Positions 19,505-20,870 of a stretch of DNA of 20,870 nt are shown piece by piece (position 1 is the stretch's first letter; every line of letters begins with the position of its first letter). The translations under genes and the position numbers were made by a program. Origin of the DNA: CSBr16-57R1 sp041163265 (GTDB lineage Bacteria; Actinomycetota; Nitriliruptoria; Nitriliruptorales; Nitriliruptoraceae); NCBI GenBank assembly GCA_041163265.1, contig JBEARL010000017.1, positions 1-20,870 on the forward strand, read 5' to 3'. The notes below the pieces were generated by a model that had not been told where the DNA came from, did not search any database, and saw only the letters and a program-made list of their open reading frames with translations.

Positions 19505-19510
19505 AGCGTA
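19505..19510 (-). promoter_or_regulatory. Putative -10 box for the blaI-M56 transcript
   Basis: TACGCT on the minus strand fits TANNNT and sits about 80 bases upstream of the blaI ATG, in the gap after tpiA. No -35 element is evident. Confidence 0.3.
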
Positions 19511-19547
19511 GCCACGGGACCCCCGGGCGGGAGGACGCCGCCGCCCC

Positions 19548-19561
19548 GGCCCGTGCGGGCC
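19548..19561 (-). terminator. Possible hairpin after tpiA
   Basis: GGCCC-GTGC-GGGCC forms a 5-bp all-GC stem with a 4-base loop, beginning about 18 bases beyond the tpiA stop. There is no U-tract. It could attenuate read-through from pgk-tpiA into blaI. Confidence 0.3.
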
Positions 19562-19579
19562 CGGGTGCGAGCGGCCGGA

Positions 19580-20356
19580 TCAGAGCCGCCGGTGGCCGAC
19601 GATCAGGGCGAAGTCCTCGGCCGAGAGGCTCGCGCCGCCGACCAGGACCCCGTCGACGTCCGGCAGCGCCATGATGCTGCGGATGTTCGCCGGCTTGACG
19701 CTGCCGCCGTACAGGATGCGGACCCCGTCGGCGAACCCCGTCCCCGTGCGCTCGGCGAGCTCGGCGCGGATCGCGCCGGCCATCGCCTGCGCGTCGTCCG
19801 GGGTGGCGGTCCGCCCGGTCCCGATGGCCCAGACGGGCTCGTAGGCGATGACGAGCGCCGCGGGGTCCGAGGCCTCCACACCGTCGAGGCTGCCGCGGAC
19901 CTGCGCCAGCACGACCTCCTCGGCGCGTCCGGCGTCCCGGACGGTCTGCCCCTCCCCCACGCAGACGATCGGACGCAGGCCGCCGGACAGCGCGGCCCGG
20001 GCCTTGCGCGCGACGAGGGCGTCGTCCTCGCCGTGGTGGAGGCGGCGCTCGGAGTGGCCCACGATCACGTAGCCGACGTCGAGCCGCGCGAGCATCGCGA
20101 CCGAGACGTCCCCCGTGAACGCGCCCTCCGCGTCCGGGTGGCAGTCCTGCGCCCCGAGGACGATGCGGAGCCGGTCGGACTGGATCAGCGTCTGAACCGA
20201 GCGGAGCGCGGTGAACGGTGGGTGGACCGTGACCTCCTGCCCGTCCGTGTCCTCCTCGGTGAGGTGGTAGGCCAGCCGCTGCACCAGCTGGATCGCCTCG
20301 AGGTGGTCGCGGTGCATCTTCCAGTTGCCCGCGATGAGCGGCGTGCGGTCGGCCAT
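19580..20356 (-). CDS. tpiA: Triose-phosphate isomerase
   Basis: The 258-residue TIM barrel interconverts dihydroxyacetone phosphate and glyceraldehyde 3-phosphate. The active-site residues are in place: Asn11/Lys13 in GNWKMH, His101 in VGHSERR, and Glu173 in AYEPVWAIGTG. The phosphate-binding loops ILYGGSVKPANI and GVLVGGASL are also present. The ATG at 20356 has GAGGA upstream, and the longer open frame before it is a shadow of the pgk end. It follows pgk by 76 bp. Another 154 bp separates it from the BlaI gene that stands where secG usually follows. Confidence 0.97.
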   Translation of the reverse strand: MADRTPLIAGNWKMHRDHLEAIQLVQRLAYHLTEEDTDGQEVTVHPPFTALRSVQTLIQSDRLRIVLGAQDCHPDAEGAFTGDVSVAMLARLDVGYVIVGHSERRLHHGEDDALVARKARAALSGGLRPIVCVGEGQTVRDAGRAEEVVLAQVRGSLDGVEASDPAALVIAYEPVWAIGTGRTATPDDAQAMAGAIRAELAERTGTGFADGVRILYGGSVKPANIRSIMALPDVDGVLVGGASLSAEDFALIVGHRRL

Positions 20357-20378
20357 GGGGTCCTCGATCGGATCGGTC

Positions 20379-20431
20379 GGGAGTGGGACGGGGGTCGCGG
20401 GACGGGGACGGGGGGTGGCGGGTCGGTGGGG
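20379..20431 (+). other. G-run cluster (potential G-quadruplex) between pgk and tpiA
   Basis: Eight runs of three or more G fall within 53 bases of the plus strand, separated by 2-6 base loops. This is the template strand for pgk-tpiA, so the mRNA is C-rich here. The arrangement meets the usual sequence rule for G-quadruplex formation; whether it folds is unknown. Confidence 0.4.
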
Positions 20432-20432
20432 C

Positions 20433-20870
20433 TCAGGCGGGACGGCGCAGGGCCTCGAGCCCCGGCAGCTCGCGGCCCTCGAGCAGCTCGAGGGAGGCGC
20501 CGCCCCCGGTCGAGACGTGGTCGATGCGGTCGGCCAGTCCCATCGCCCGCACCGCGGCGGCGGAGTCGCCGCCACCGACGACGGTGAACGCGGGCGAGGC
20601 GGCCATGGCCTCGGCGACGCCGCGGGTGCCGTGGGCGAACGCCGGCCACTCGGCGACGCCCAGCGGCCCGTTCCAGAACACGGCACCCGCGCCCGCGACC
20701 GCGGCCGCGATGCGGGCCGTCGTGTCGGGGCCGACGTCGAGCGCCATCCGGTCGGCCGGCACGCCGTCCACGGTGACGGTCGTCGCCGGGGCGTCGGCGG
20801 CGAACGTCGGTGCGACGACCAGGTCGGTCGGGAGGATGACCTCGACCCCGCGCGCGCGGGCGGCGGCGAC
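20433..20870 (-). CDS. pgk: Phosphoglycerate kinase, C-terminal part (runs off the window)
   Basis: The last 145 residues of phosphoglycerate kinase, which makes ATP from 1,3-bisphosphoglycerate in glycolysis. Visible family blocks are GVEVILPTDLVVA, DVGPDT, VFWNGPLGV, the nucleotide-binding VVGGGDSAAAV, and STGGGASLELLEG followed by the usual LPGLEAL end. The N-terminal substrate domain lies beyond position 20870. It is the most upstream gene of the pgk-tpiA block in this window; gap is expected further upstream in actinobacteria but is not visible. Confidence 0.96.
   Translation of the reverse strand, partial: VAAARARGVEVILPTDLVVAPTFAADAPATTVTVDGVPADRMALDVGPDTTARIAAAVAGAGAVFWNGPLGVAEWPAFAHGTRGVAEAMAASPAFTVVGGGDSAAAVRAMGLADRIDHVSTGGGASLELLEGRELPGLEALRRPA

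Noticed and set aside
19426..19515. 30-residue N-terminal extension of BlaI
   Set aside because: It is a Gly/Pro/Arg-rich low-complexity stretch. The family N-terminus aligns with the ATG at 19425.
19426..19579. BlaI operator palindrome upstream of blaI
   Set aside because: I looked for TACA/TGTA-like half-sites and found none. The only palindromes are all-GC and more likely hairpins.

Overview
The window is about 20.9 kb of very GC-rich DNA (above 70% by eye). It encodes a compact chromosomal neighbourhood of an actinobacterium. The markers are a Pup-proteasome-type AAA ATPase (Mpa/ARC), the mismatch endonuclease NucS/EndoMS, a DUF3039 protein, a TrmI-type tRNA methyltransferase and the pgk-tpiA-secG glycolysis/secretion block. 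GTG and TTG starts and TANNNT -10 boxes fit as well. The class is not decidable from these genes alone. A deep-branching lineage such as Nitriliruptoria or Acidimicrobiia is a guess.

Layout. Positions 1 to about 235 do not look actinobacterial. They carry what reads as two exon pieces joined across an 87-nt intron with GTAAGT/CAG borders, like plant nuclear DNA. At about 233-240 this sequence replaces the C-terminal half of mpa, so the left end looks like a chimeric join or contamination. From 233 to 7943, on the minus strand, runs a tight five-gene set in transcription order: acnA (aconitase), msrA, a GH65 disaccharide phosphorylase-like enzyme, trmI, mpa. It contains two stop/start overlaps. 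Divergent from acnA is gpmA, which overlaps a Nudix hydrolase gene (8059-9209, plus). Then come nucS (minus) and ychF (plus), divergent over 37 bp with apparent leaderless promoters on both sides. A DUF1499 gene (minus) and pepN (plus) are divergent, and a DUF3039 gene (minus) ends 1 bp from pepN.

The right part (14391-20870) is all minus strand. In transcription order it holds pgk (partial), tpiA, a BlaI-type repressor, an M56 membrane metalloprotease, secG, a lipoprotein peptide-binding protein, tRNA-Leu(GAG) and a short-chain epimerase-like gene. This is the widespread pgk-tpiA-secG-tRNA-Leu order with two insertions: the BlaI/M56 regulatory pair between tpiA and secG, and the lipoprotein between secG and the tRNA.

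Functionally, central carbon metabolism (acnA, gpmA, pgk, tpiA, GH65), protein turnover and repair (mpa, msrA, pepN), genome integrity (nucS, Nudix), translation (trmI, tRNA-Leu, ychF) and export (secG) are represented. I see no transposase, phage gene, CRISPR array or rRNA. I found no convincing new multi-gene system. The most notable items are the eukaryote-like chimeric end, the BlaI/M56 insertion into the tpiA-secG block, the series of leaderless promoters, and the GH65 gene lodged between msrA and trmI.
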